From Halostagnicola larsenii XH-48 (GTDB taxonomy: Archaea; Halobacteriota; Halobacteria; Halobacteriales; Natrialbaceae), in the NCBI RefSeq assembly GCF_000517625.1, contig NZ_CP007056.1:434001-498000 (forward strand): a stretch of DNA of 64,000 nucleotides, written 5' to 3'. Of the stretch, positions 37,176 through 45,598 are shown piece by piece. A program made the position numbers and the translations under genes. Each line of letters begins with the position of its first letter. Position 1 is the stretch's first letter. A model generated the notes under the pieces. That model was not told the DNA's origin and searched no databases. It saw nothing but the letters and a program-made list of their open reading frames with translations.

Positions 37176-38003
37176 ATGGGACAGACGAGATACGATTTCA
37201 CGGACGAAACGGTAATCGTCACGGGCGGAACGTCGGGTATCGGTCGCGCGGTGGCACGTCGATTCGGCGAGGCCGGTGCGACGGTCGTCGTTGCGGACAT
37301 TCGCGAGGAACCCAAAGAGCGCGACGAATCCGCACCGACGGCGGAGGCGATCGAAGACGACGGCGGTCGCGCGACGTTCGTCGAAACCGATGTCTCGAGC
37401 CCGCCCGAGGTCGTCTCGGTCGTCGAGGCCGCCAGGGAGTTCGGCGGCGTCGACGTGATGGTCAACAACGCCGGCATCTACCGACACGCCTCGCTGCTCG
37501 AGACCGACGTCGACTCGTTCGATCAGGTGTTCGCCATAAACGTCCGCGGCGTGTTCGCGGGCTGTCGTGCGGCCGCCAGGGACATGCTCGAGCGCGGCGA
37601 GCCGGGTTCGATCGTCAATACGGCCTCGATCAGTTCGGAGTACGCCCAGGTCGGCCACACGATGTACGACGCCTCCAAGGGAGCGGTGATGATGCTCACT
37701 CGAGTCGCCGCGCTCGAACTGGCCCAGTACGATATTCGGGTCAACGCCGTCGCGCCGGGGATCATCGAAACGACGTTCGGGAGCGGCAATCCCGACGCCG
37801 AGAGCCGCGTCGACGACCAGTTCATCCACGAGGACGCGGGGCTTCCAGATATCGGCGAACAGGGCCAGGAGGCGAGGATTCCGATGGATAGGATGGCTTC
37901 GCCGGAGGAACTCGCTGGGTCGTACCTCTTTTTGGCTGCCGACGACGCCTCCTATATCACCGGGCACCTACTCTACGTCGACGGCGGCTATCAGATCGTC
38001 TAG
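37176..38003 (+). CDS. short-chain dehydrogenase/reductase (classical SDR)
   Basis: A 275-residue classical SDR. Cofactor motif TGGTSGIGRAVA (TGxxxGxG), an acidic residue after strand 2 (VVADIRE) favouring NAD, NNAG, catalytic Ser in TASISS, Tyr/Lys in MYDASKGAV, and GYLYVDGG-like C-terminus (LLYVDGGYQIV). The substrate is likely a sugar, sugar acid or secondary alcohol; uronate/aldose dehydrogenase activity is possible given the neighbourhood but unproven. It is followed 94 bases later by a UspA gene. Confidence 0.92.
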   Translation: MGQTRYDFTDETVIVTGGTSGIGRAVARRFGEAGATVVVADIREEPKERDESAPTAEAIEDDGGRATFVETDVSSPPEVVSVVEAAREFGGVDVMVNNAGIYRHASLLETDVDSFDQVFAINVRGVFAGCRAAARDMLERGEPGSIVNTASISSEYAQVGHTMYDASKGAVMMLTRVAALELAQYDIRVNAVAPGIIETTFGSGNPDAESRVDDQFIHEDAGLPDIGEQGQEARIPMDRMASPEELAGSYLFLAADDASYITGHLLYVDGGYQIV

Positions 38004-38097
38004 GTGAGTCGTCGATGGCACCACCAATCGGGGTTCATCGAGTCGAATATTCGTGCTTTCAGTACAGTTAAGCGCCCAGCCGCAACACGGTGATGCG

Positions 38098-38553
38098 ATG
38101 ACACTCGAAACGATCCTGTTAGCAGTCGGACCCAACGATGTCGGCCGTCGAGAGGAAATCCTCGAGACGGTACTCGAGGTCGCACAGCCAGCCGATGCGA
38201 CGGTAGTGCTCTCGCACGTGTTCACGGAAGACGAGTACGACGACGTTCTCGATCAACTTAATTTGAATGCGAGTTCCGAACCGATCGAAACGGACCGAGT
38301 CGCCGACCGATACGCGGGAATACAGGACTTTACGGCCGACCTCGAGCGAGCGGATATCGAGTACGAGATTCGAGGCTGCGTCGGCGAACGCGGAACGATG
38401 ATCGTCGATCAGGCGACGGAACTCGAGGCGGATCGTGTCGTCGTCGCGGGTCGTGCGCGCTCGCCGGTCGGGAAAGCGGTCTTCGGATCGACGGCCCAGA
38501 CCGTTCTGCTGTCCGCGCCGTGTCCGGTGACGTTCGTCTGTAGCGAAAACTGA
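38098..38553 (+). CDS. universal stress protein (UspA family)
   Basis: A 151-residue UspA-fold protein. The nucleotide-binding loop GRARSPVGKAVFGSTAQTVLL is clear. It has a longer central segment than the copy at 591-983. The start ATG at 38098 leads directly into MTLETILLAVG. No link to the sugar genes is evident other than location. Confidence 0.9.
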   Translation: MTLETILLAVGPNDVGRREEILETVLEVAQPADATVVLSHVFTEDEYDDVLDQLNLNASSEPIETDRVADRYAGIQDFTADLERADIEYEIRGCVGERGTMIVDQATELEADRVVVAGRARSPVGKAVFGSTAQTVLLSAPCPVTFVCSEN

Positions 38554-38850
38554 CTCGAGCCGCACTTTCGATCGACGCTTTGTGGGTGTTTCTACTGGTA
38601 ACTGTGCTCACGCGGAAGACTGCCGTAATCGATGACAACGAGCCTCAGTCAGCGCCAAGCCGTGGAACGAAACCGCACCGTTGACAGCTCGAGGGGCGGG
38701 TTCCAACCACGACCGGTTCGGAACAGTGGGGGCAAATGTACTCCATGGTTCACCGCACAATCGACAATACCTAAAATGTTACTACGACAATTGCCGAATG
38801 AGACTGTGCAGACACTGCGCCAAAGACGATTTATCCATCGATCGATCCGT

Positions 38851-40350
38851 TCAATCGTCGGCGGTGCTCGTCTCCGGCCGAAACGCTTCGCTGATGGACT
38901 TCCACTTGTTCGTCCGAAATCGCCAGTAGTTGATCGCGGCGGGGACGCTCTTTTCGGCCACGAACGAGAGATACAGCCCCCAGTAGCCGAGACTGGTCGT
39001 CGCGCCGAGGTACGCCAGCGGTATCGCGCCGCCGAAGACGCCGATGGACTGACTCAGGAAGGGGATCCGCGTATCGCCGCTGGCGTCGAGCGGACCGGCA
39101 GCGGCGGCCGTCACGCCCTGAAAGAGAACGGCGACACAGGCGGCGTACACGAGGTTCGTGGCGATGGGGATCTCGGCGCTCGTCGGGTCGTCGACGAATA
39201 GCATGACGATCTGGTCGGCAAATAGTGCGATAATAACGGCGGACACCGCGTACGTAGCTACCGAGAATCTAATAATGTCGTTGCCGTAAGCCTCCGCGAG
39301 GCGTTCATTGTTCTGGCCGAGCGCCTGGCCGACCAGACTCGAGGAGGCCAGTCCGAAACCCCAGCCGGGCGTGTTCATCAGTCCCCAGATTCGGCGGGCG
39401 ATGACGAACGCGGCGACGGTGGTTTCCCCGAAGATGTCGAGGATGGAGAGCATGGGGAACTCCGCGACCGTCCAGACGAGGTTCCGAGCCCCGATCGGGA
39501 GGCCTATTTTGACGATGTCCCGAAGCGTGTCGGGATCGACGTAGGTCCCGAAGGGATCGACCTCGACGGGGAACGAACCGACCCCGGGGACCCGTCCGGT
39601 CGCGATTCCGAGCGCGAAGACGAAGGCGATGACGACATTCGAGAGGACGGTCCCGAGCGCCGCGCCGGCAACGCCCCAGCTGAGGCCGAAGATAAAGACC
39701 GTGTTCAATACAATGTTGAGCACCGCGCCGCTGGCCCGGACCTGCATCGCCGTGTAGGCGTCGTCCGCGCCGACGAGCGTCCGACTCCCGACGAGGTTGA
39801 GCCCGGCGAACGGAATGCCAAGCCCCACGACCTGCAGGTAGGTCGCACCGTGTTCGATCGCCTGCTCATTGCTGCTGATCAGCGAGATGAGTTCCTGGGG
39901 AAACGTCCAGAAGACGACGGTAACGGGAACGCTGATCGCGACGACGAAAAGCGTACTCGAGCGGACGGCGAGTCCGAGTTCCTCGGTGGCGTCGGCTCCG
40001 AACCGTTGGGAGACGAGAGCAAGCGTTCCGCCGGCGACGCCGCCGCCGATCGCGAACGCGAGCCCCCAGAACGGACCCGCGAAGCCGACCCCGGCGATGG
40101 CCGCCTGCCCGACTGCGACGCCGACCATCGCGACGTCGACGACGTTTTTCGACATCCGAGCGATGCCGGTGACGATCCGCGGCCAGGCAAGTACCGTCGT
40201 CTGCACGGCGCGTTCGCGGTCGATGAGCCCGAGTCGGGCGAGTCCGAGGCCGATGTACAGAATCGTCAGTCGGAGCGGGTTTGGGTACCGGGTCACGTGG
40301 TGATGCGGGCTCTTTCGCGCTGTCTTCAATGGGTGTTTGTTACCCGGCAA
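38851..40350 (-). CDS. MATE-family multidrug/metabolite exporter
   Basis: A protein of about 480-499 residues with twelve hydrophobic segments in two MatE repeats. Typical elements are AWPRIVTGIARMSKNVVDVAMVG and, in the second half, PIGARNLVWTVAEFPMLSIL and GFGLASSSLVGQALGQNN. It would exchange Na+ or H+ for an organic substrate. The first possible start is TTG at 40350; a GTG at 40296 (MTRYPNPLRL) gives a more usual N-terminus and may be the true start. It lies 85 bases downstream of the UxaA-family operon on the same strand and could be co-transcribed. Confidence 0.9.
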   Translation of the reverse strand: MPGNKHPLKTARKSPHHHVTRYPNPLRLTILYIGLGLARLGLIDRERAVQTTVLAWPRIVTGIARMSKNVVDVAMVGVAVGQAAIAGVGFAGPFWGLAFAIGGGVAGGTLALVSQRFGADATEELGLAVRSSTLFVVAISVPVTVVFWTFPQELISLISSNEQAIEHGATYLQVVGLGIPFAGLNLVGSRTLVGADDAYTAMQVRASGAVLNIVLNTVFIFGLSWGVAGAALGTVLSNVVIAFVFALGIATGRVPGVGSFPVEVDPFGTYVDPDTLRDIVKIGLPIGARNLVWTVAEFPMLSILDIFGETTVAAFVIARRIWGLMNTPGWGFGLASSSLVGQALGQNNERLAEAYGNDIIRFSVATYAVSAVIIALFADQIVMLFVDDPTSAEIPIATNLVYAACVAVLFQGVTAAAAGPLDASGDTRIPFLSQSIGVFGGAIPLAYLGATTSLGYWGLYLSFVAEKSVPAAINYWRFRTNKWKSISEAFRPETSTADD

Positions 40351-40435
40351 AGGGTTCCTCGAGCAGGGCGAGGGCGGGTCGGCTCAGCAACACGGACCAC
40401 TGAATGCGATCGGACGAGCCAACCGGGTGCGAGAA

Positions 40436-41668
40436 TTACATCGACGGGCCGGCTCGAGTAATACCAAACGTCGTCACGCCGTGGGTCTCCGCACACGTCG
40501 GCGCACCGTTTAGCACGGCGACGAGTTCCTCGAGCAGTTCCGCAGGCGACGTACGCCCCGCGTGGATGTCGATGTCTTGTGCGAGCGCGCTGTAGGTATC
40601 GTCGTCACCGGTCACCTTGAGTACCGGAGCGACGGGATGGCCGGTCGGAATGCCGTCCGCCGTAACGTGGATGAGCACCTGTGCGCCGGCGGCGACCAAG
40701 CCCGTGGCGGCCTCCGCGAACGAGGACGGGGCATCCATCAGGGCGACGCCGCCTTCGTGGGTCGCGGGGTCGGCGTATCGGAGAACGTCCCGAACCGGCA
40801 GGCGACCCCAGAGAGCGGCGACCTGCTCGTACTCGGTTTCGGTCGCTCTGGATCGGGCCGAAGTGACTCGAGGCGGCTCCGAACGCGCGCGCTCGACCAA
40901 CGCCGCCATCCCCTCGCGTGCGTCGTCGGTCGCGAGATCCGCTCGAACGGCGTTCTCGTGGGGCAACACGCGATCGGTCGCGCCGACCACCACACTGACA
41001 CCCGTCTCGACCAGTTCCTCGACGACCGCACCCACCAGCGGATCCGCTCGCTCGAGCGAGGACGGGCGAAGGTCGCTGGCCACGATGCCAACCGTCAGGT
41101 CCTCGAGAGCCATATCAGCGCGTTCGTCGGCGACGGCCCCGGAACGCAGTTCCTCGGCGGCCGAGACCCCTTCCTCGAAACACGCCTCCGTCCCACCGGC
41201 TTCCTGAATCGTCGTCCGACGGACGGGCACGCCCCGCGCCCGCAATTCCGCGGCGACGTCGTCGCTCTGGATCGTCTCGCAGCCGAGCCCGACGACGACG
41301 GTGCCTGTGACGTTGGGATTCGCGCCGACGCCGACGAAGGTTCGCTGCGTCTGGTCTCGATCGGCCCCGATCTGGCCGCAGCCGTGGTCGTGAGGTGCGC
41401 TCCACGCGCCGTCGACCGCCGCACCGATCCGTTCGGCGACGGTGTGCGAACAGATCACCGACGGCAAGACCAGCACGCGGTTGCGGACGCCGAGGTCCCC
41501 TCGTTCTCGGAGATATCCCGAGACGGGACGGTCGGACCGGGGAGCTGTCGCGTCCGATCGTCGCCTGCCGGCTCGAGTCCCATCGACTCGGGTTCTATCA
41601 GCTCGGGCCCCATCGACTCGAGAATCCGGTTTTCGTCCGTCATCTGAGGAACGTCTCTTCCCAGTCAT
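40436..41668 (-). CDS. UxaA-family large subunit, divergent copy (keeps GCGQ/GLGCE, lacks GGSD)
   Basis: A 410-residue paralogue of the UxaA/GarD/SuyB large domain. After an unusual Arg/Asp-rich linker (residues 1-48, with two 10-residue repeats), it has RNRVLVLPSV, PHDHGCGQIGAD (92-103) and VVGLGCE (126-131), all family hallmarks. Yet the expected ECGGSD segment is GIVASD (194-199), the SPGN..TTxExKSLG segment is missing, and TGRG is TADG (336-339). Near the C-terminus TCAETHG keeps the conserved Cys (392). It overlaps the SAF gene by 4 bases (ATGA). Its losses are complementary to those of the paralogue at 41973-43172, so I infer it is one half of a heteromeric dehydratase rather than a decayed copy. 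Confidence 0.85.
   Translation of the reverse strand: MTGKRRSSDDGRKPDSRVDGARADRTRVDGTRAGRRRSDATAPRSDRPVSGYLRERGDLGVRNRVLVLPSVICSHTVAERIGAAVDGAWSAPHDHGCGQIGADRDQTQRTFVGVGANPNVTGTVVVGLGCETIQSDDVAAELRARGVPVRRTTIQEAGGTEACFEEGVSAAEELRSGAVADERADMALEDLTVGIVASDLRPSSLERADPLVGAVVEELVETGVSVVVGATDRVLPHENAVRADLATDDAREGMAALVERARSEPPRVTSARSRATETEYEQVAALWGRLPVRDVLRYADPATHEGGVALMDAPSSFAEAATGLVAAGAQVLIHVTADGIPTGHPVAPVLKVTGDDDTYSALAQDIDIHAGRTSPAELLEELVAVLNGAPTCAETHGVTTFGITRAGPSM
41571..41620. repeat. two 20-base direct repeats, 30-base period, in the UxaA-family linker
   Basis: 41571-41590 and 41601-41620 match at 18 of 20 positions and are spaced exactly ten codons apart. On the minus strand they encode the linker repeats RVDGARADR and RVDGTRAGR. 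Confidence 0.8.
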
Positions 41669-41976
41669 CGATCGGACACCTCGGCTGTGGTATCACCGCG
41701 GCCTCGATTGCTCTCGCAGTTGTGCGTGTGGACCCAGTCGCCTGGCTGGATGGCTTCCGTCGCAGTGGCGATAACCGAGCCGTACTTTCGGACAGGGTCG
41801 CCCGCCGGTATCGGCTCCATCGCGACCTTGTGACCGAACGGAACGTTTTCGGTAAGTTCGATCGTTCGACCGTCGTAGGAAAGCGACGAGGCCGCCTCGA
41901 GATCCGCGAGCGCCGTAGCAACGGTATCGTCGCGGTCGAGGACGAGTGCGCGGTCGTCGATCGTCTCGCCTTTCAT
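41665..41976 (-). CDS. SAF-domain small subunit of UxaA-family dehydratase
   Basis: A 103-residue SAF domain, equivalent to the N-terminal domain of E. coli UxaA. FGHKVAMEPIPAGDPVRKYG and the C-terminal VHTHNCESN (the HxHN motif) match the family closely. In UxaA and GarD this domain contributes histidines to the active site. Split SAF/large-subunit forms are known (for example SuyAB). Both neighbours overlap it by 4 bases (ATGA), so all three proteins should be made together in a fixed ratio. The probable reaction is dehydration of a hexarate or hexonate such as altronate or galactarate. Confidence 0.9.
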   Translation of the reverse strand: MKGETIDDRALVLDRDDTVATALADLEAASSLSYDGRTIELTENVPFGHKVAMEPIPAGDPVRKYGSVIATATEAIQPGDWVHTHNCESNRGRGDTTAEVSDR

Positions 41977-43172
41977 AGCGGGTCACCCAGCGCCGCGAGC
42001 TCTCGCGGTTGGATCTCGTTGATCGCGAATTCCGCCATGCCGCGGCGTTCGGCCTCGGTGAGCGTCCCGTCGGCGACGGAAAGCAGCGTCCGGTAGATCC
42101 GATCGCCGACCTCGGCGATGGACTCGCCCTCGAGGACGGTGCTCGCGTCGACGTCCATGTTCGATGCCATCCGATCTGCAGTGTCGGGATTGCCGGTCAC
42201 TTTGATCACCGGAGCGATGGGGTTTCCGGTCGTACTGCCGCGTCCGGTGGTGAACGCGATCACCTGCGCGCCGCCGGCGACCTTGCCGACGACGCTCTCG
42301 ACGTCGTACCCGGGCGTATCCATGAGGACGAGGCCGCCGCCCACCGGCAACTGCTCTGCGTACTCAACGATGCCTCGAATCGGAGTCGTTCCGCCCTTGG
42401 CGATCGCACCGAGGCTCTTCTCCTCGATGGTCGTCAGGCCGCCCTCCTGGTTGCCCGGCGAGGGTTGTGCGCCCCGCATGTCGACCCCCATCGCGTCGGC
42501 GAGCGATTCGCGGCGCTCAACCCGCTCGAGCAGGCGCTCTCGAGTGTCCTCGCTCACACACCGCTCTGCGAGGACGTGTTCGGCACCGATAAACTCCGGC
42601 GTTTCGCTGAACGAGGCCGTCCCGCCGTCGTCGACGAGTCGATCACACGCGTTCCCGACCGCGGGGTTGGCCGCGATTCCGCTGGTTGCGTCGCTCCCGC
42701 CGCACTCGACGCCGAACACGAGTTCCGACGCGTCCGCCGATTCCCGGCGAGCCTGGTTCGCTTCGGCGACGAGACCGTCGATTAACTCGCCGCCAGCATC
42801 GACGCTGGCCTTCGTGCCGCCGGCAGCGCGGATCGAAAGCGCCTCGGTGGGCGTTCCGTTGGCCCCAATTCGATCCGCCAGTTCGCTCGCATCGATCGCC
42901 TCAGTTCCGAGGCCCACCACCAGGGCTGCACCGACGTTCGGATTTTGCCCGGTTCCAACGAGCACGCGTTCGGTCTGTTCTCGCGCGGCGTCGGCCTGAG
43001 AGGTTCCCATCTGGTGGGGCGTCGCGACGACATCCGGTCCGCCCTGCTCGGCGATTCGTTCGGCAATCGAACTCGCTGCGACCGAAACCGGAAGCACCGC
43101 GACGCGGTTCCGGATCCCGATCCGACCGCTTTCGCGTCGGTATCCAGTGAACGTGGGCATCATGGCGGACAT
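41973..43172 (-). CDS. UxaA-family large subunit (keeps GGSD/SPGN/TGRG, lacks GC-Q and GLGCE cysteines)
   Basis: A 399-residue large subunit of the altronate/galactarate dehydratase family. Retained motifs are ECGGSDATSGIAANPAVG (156-173), SPGNQEGGLTTIEEKSLG (238-255) and TTGRGSTTGNPIAPVIKVTGN (308-328). However, the expected HxxGC(S/G)Q is HQMGTSQ (Thr57) and GLGCE is GLGTE (Thr90), so two conserved cysteines are gone. The conserved late TCNE/TCAE is TLTEAE. The paralogue at 40436-41668 keeps exactly those missing parts. It is the first gene of the operon. ATGs at 43163 and 43160 are alternative starts. Confidence 0.88.
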   Translation of the reverse strand: MSAMMPTFTGYRRESGRIGIRNRVAVLPVSVAASSIAERIAEQGGPDVVATPHQMGTSQADAAREQTERVLVGTGQNPNVGAALVVGLGTEAIDASELADRIGANGTPTEALSIRAAGGTKASVDAGGELIDGLVAEANQARRESADASELVFGVECGGSDATSGIAANPAVGNACDRLVDDGGTASFSETPEFIGAEHVLAERCVSEDTRERLLERVERRESLADAMGVDMRGAQPSPGNQEGGLTTIEEKSLGAIAKGGTTPIRGIVEYAEQLPVGGGLVLMDTPGYDVESVVGKVAGGAQVIAFTTGRGSTTGNPIAPVIKVTGNPDTADRMASNMDVDASTVLEGESIAEVGDRIYRTLLSVADGTLTEAERRGMAEFAINEIQPRELAALGDPL

Positions 43173-43651
43173 TCGGCGGCTGCGATAATACGCCTTGGGG
43201 AACGTTCAGTCACAGGTCCGCGAACATCGACTGCTCGAGCCGGGACCCAAACTGGCCGTTATCGGGGATTGGACCGTATGGAAGGTAGCCAGACTGTTTC
43301 GAGCTACAGAACGATTGTTCTCTTAAACGAGCATGCACGCCACATACATCCCTCAAGAAGAAGATAGTAGCTCGATGCGTTCTCGCGAGAAATCAGTGGC
43401 TCGAGGAGCGTTCGTTGTGATCGAGGACACGTTGGAGGGTGATCCACGAAGTCGGTGACGAAAGTGCCGTCGTACCGTCTGCTTCGGTCTTTGAAAACAC
43501 CGTTCCTGAACTGGCAAGATATGTTCTGCTCGAGCGAATTCCAACTGAGTAGCACGGTCGAGTCCCGACGAGAAAACGTATCCACATTCAGAATCGATTC
43601 AGGAGATCGATGCGAGGGGCACAGCAGTTCGACGCAAGTTTTGAGACCTTT

Positions 43652-43670
43652 GTTCCCCGTAGGGGAACAT
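43652..43670. repeat. perfect hairpin TGTTCCCC-GTA-GGGGAACA
   Basis: 8-base perfect arms around a 3-base loop, followed by TATTTGTC. It lies in noncoding DNA 480 bases from the UxaA-family operon start. It could be a terminator, RNA stem or protein-binding palindrome. Confidence 0.6.
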
Positions 43671-43798
43671 ATTTGTCTCTCACAGCCAGCGACGAAGAAC
43701 CTCACTCCCGATCACACCATACCGCTGTTTGAACGCCTATTCCGCCGATATAGTAGCCAACTCCGCCAAAATTCCGGTCGACAACGTGCCTTACCGAC

Positions 43799-43822
43799 GT
43801 GGGTTCTCTTCGAAGAACCCAC
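43799..43822. repeat. perfect hairpin GTGGGTTCT-6-AGAACCCAC
   Basis: 9-base perfect arms around the 6-base loop CTTCGA. The second strong hairpin in the same gene-free region. Possibly part of an unrecognised RNA. Confidence 0.6.
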
Positions 43823-44422
43823 GGCTCGAGCGCATCCGTTCGAAAGCGATTACGGGTGTACAAGCCGGAGAACGGATGATAAGGGGCCGAGGGTTCGAAC
43901 GGAACGGAGTCCGATTACCCCAGATGTAAGATTACAATAGTACAGTTGTAATAATAGGCACGAACTGACGGTTATCCGCCAGAATCACACCGAGACCAGT
44001 CTCAATCGATCGGATGTCACGAACAATATAATGGAATGAAGCTAAACGATACAGCGCATACACACCGTATCCATTAGTAGATATTCCGGAAACGGTCTCG
44101 AATCGCCCGAATAACGATACAGTATCGTATTTTCTCGAAAAATTATTCGTTCCCCTCTGGAGAACAGAGTTGTGTTCGAGTTGGTGAAATACCGTCGGTT
44201 CTCACGGGGACTGTGGCGGCACCAGGATGGGAATACCAGGCCATTTCTGCTCCCGTTGTTCCAATCGGTCCGATTACAGGCAGTGTCAGCTCTCAACCCG
44301 ATCAGAAGAGCCGAAGAGTAACTATGAGAATAGCGCGAACAGAGGGGAAAACACCGGTTGAAATCCGCAAATACAGCCCATCGCAATCTCTGACACGGAG
44401 CGCGGCGTCATCACCACCAAAA

Positions 44423-44429
44423 CATATAT
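44423..44429 (+). promoter_or_regulatory. TATA-like box for the 44460 dehydrogenase
   Basis: CATATAT centred 34 bases upstream of the ATG at 44460, implying a leader of only a few bases. Confidence 0.45.
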
Positions 44430-44459
44430 CACTCCACTCCACACGCGTCTACACAACGA

Positions 44460-45476
44460 ATGGTCGCTACAGAATTGCGCTACGGTATCATCGGCTGTGC
44501 GGGAATGGGAACGAATCACGCAGACGCCGTCGCCGAAACTGATGGTGCGACGCTGGTTGCGTGTGCGGATATCGACGAGGAGAACGCACAGTCGTTTGCA
44601 GCCGAGTACGGCACGTCGTGGCACACGGATCCGCTCGAGATGGTCCGCGAGGACGACCTCGACGCCGTCAGCATCTGCACGCCCAACGGCACACACGCGG
44701 AAATCGTAACCGACCTGGCCGCCGAGGGCGTCGACATCCTCTGTGAGAAGCCACTCGAGGTGACACTCGAGCGGGTGAACCAGATCGAACGCGTCATCGA
44801 GCGCGAGGGAATTACGTTCGGCTGTATCTTCCAACGTCGGACGTTCGGCGGCCCGCAGCTGGCTCGCGAGCTGATAGCCGACGGCCGACTCGGCGAAATT
44901 GTCCTCGCCAACGTAGCGGTGAAGTGGCACCGAGAATCGTCGTACTACGACGACGTAAGCTGGCACGGGACGACGGACCTCGACGGCGGAATCCTCCACA
45001 CGCAGGCGCTCCACGGAATCGACCTCCTGCAGTGGACGACGGGCGGGATCGACCGCGTCGCCGGGAAAACCGGAACGCTCCACCACGACATCGAGGTGCC
45101 CGATACCGCCGTCGCGAGCGTCGAACTCTCCGAGGGCGGCTACGGGCAGATAACCGCCACGACCGCGACGTATCCACAGGAGCCGATGACGTTGCAGATC
45201 CACGGAACCAAGGGCTCGCTCGAGTGGCGACAGGACGACCTCGTCACGTTCGAAACCATCGACGGGGACGACACCGAAACGCCGGAAAGCTTCCATATGG
45301 GTGCAGATATTCTCGGGCAGGTTCGGGACTTCGTCGCGGCGATCCACGAAGGCAGGGAGCCGATGGTTCCGTTCGCCGACGCGCGCAACGCACACGATAT
45401 CGTGTTCGCGATCGAAGCCGCATCCGACCGCGGGGAGTGGGTCGACGTGGCGTCCATTCACGACGACGGGCGATGA
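44460..45476 (+). CDS. Gfo/Idh/MocA-family oxidoreductase
   Basis: A 338-residue dehydrogenase. GIIGCAGMGTNHADA is the nucleotide loop, LCEKPLEVT the EKP motif, FQRRTFGG the substrate-domain entry, and DGGILHTQALHGIDLLQW the region of the catalytic His. It lies 122 bases upstream of the GH28 gene on the same strand, and probably acts on a galacturonate-derived sugar (inference). It is the fourth family member in the window. Confidence 0.9.
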   Translation: MVATELRYGIIGCAGMGTNHADAVAETDGATLVACADIDEENAQSFAAEYGTSWHTDPLEMVREDDLDAVSICTPNGTHAEIVTDLAAEGVDILCEKPLEVTLERVNQIERVIEREGITFGCIFQRRTFGGPQLARELIADGRLGEIVLANVAVKWHRESSYYDDVSWHGTTDLDGGILHTQALHGIDLLQWTTGGIDRVAGKTGTLHHDIEVPDTAVASVELSEGGYGQITATTATYPQEPMTLQIHGTKGSLEWRQDDLVTFETIDGDDTETPESFHMGADILGQVRDFVAAIHEGREPMVPFADARNAHDIVFAIEAASDRGEWVDVASIHDDGR

Positions 45477-45567
45477 CCGTTCGGTAGTTCGGTTCGGCGA
45501 CGCCGCGACGAACGGCTTCGACGGGACTGCGAGCGAGACGATCGATACCACGTCACAGCAACACAAC

Positions 45568-45574
45568 GTTTATC
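45568..45574 (+). promoter_or_regulatory. TATA-like box for GH28
   Basis: GTTTATC centred 28 bases upstream of the ATG at 45599, so GH28 may have its own leaderless promoter in addition to read-through. Confidence 0.5.
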
Positions 45575-45598
45575 CCCGCAGTCAGGAATACTCGAACG

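Larger units (their letters stand above)
43173..44459. other. long AT-richer gap with two perfect hairpins
   Basis: About 1.3 kb without a supported gene. Overlapping frames on both strands (for example 43455-43940) lack any recognisable domain and have Arg/Ser/Cys-rich, non-acidic composition. It contains perfect hairpins at 43652-43670 and 43799-43822 and a tRNA-T-loop-like GGTTCGAAC at 43892-43900 whose arms do not pair. The right end holds the promoter of the 44460 gene. Confidence 0.5.

Noticed and set aside
40562-41647. 361-codon plus-strand frame opposite the divergent UxaA subunit
   Set aside because: Antisense shadow; the minus-strand product aligns end to end with the UxaA family. 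I considered whether the divergent subunit itself was the shadow and rejected that for the same reason.
40436-41668. Divergent UxaA subunit as a decaying pseudogene
   Set aside because: The frame is intact over 410 codons, translationally coupled to the SAF gene, and keeps precisely the motifs its paralogue lost, which random decay would not predict.
43892-43900. GGTTCGAAC resembling a tRNA T-loop
   Set aside because: The position after the loop is G rather than C and the flanking arms do not pair; no anticodon or acceptor stem can be folded.
43455-43940. 161-codon plus-strand frame in the hairpin region
   Set aside because: No domain, non-acidic composition, overlapping frames on the other strand and two hairpins inside it.
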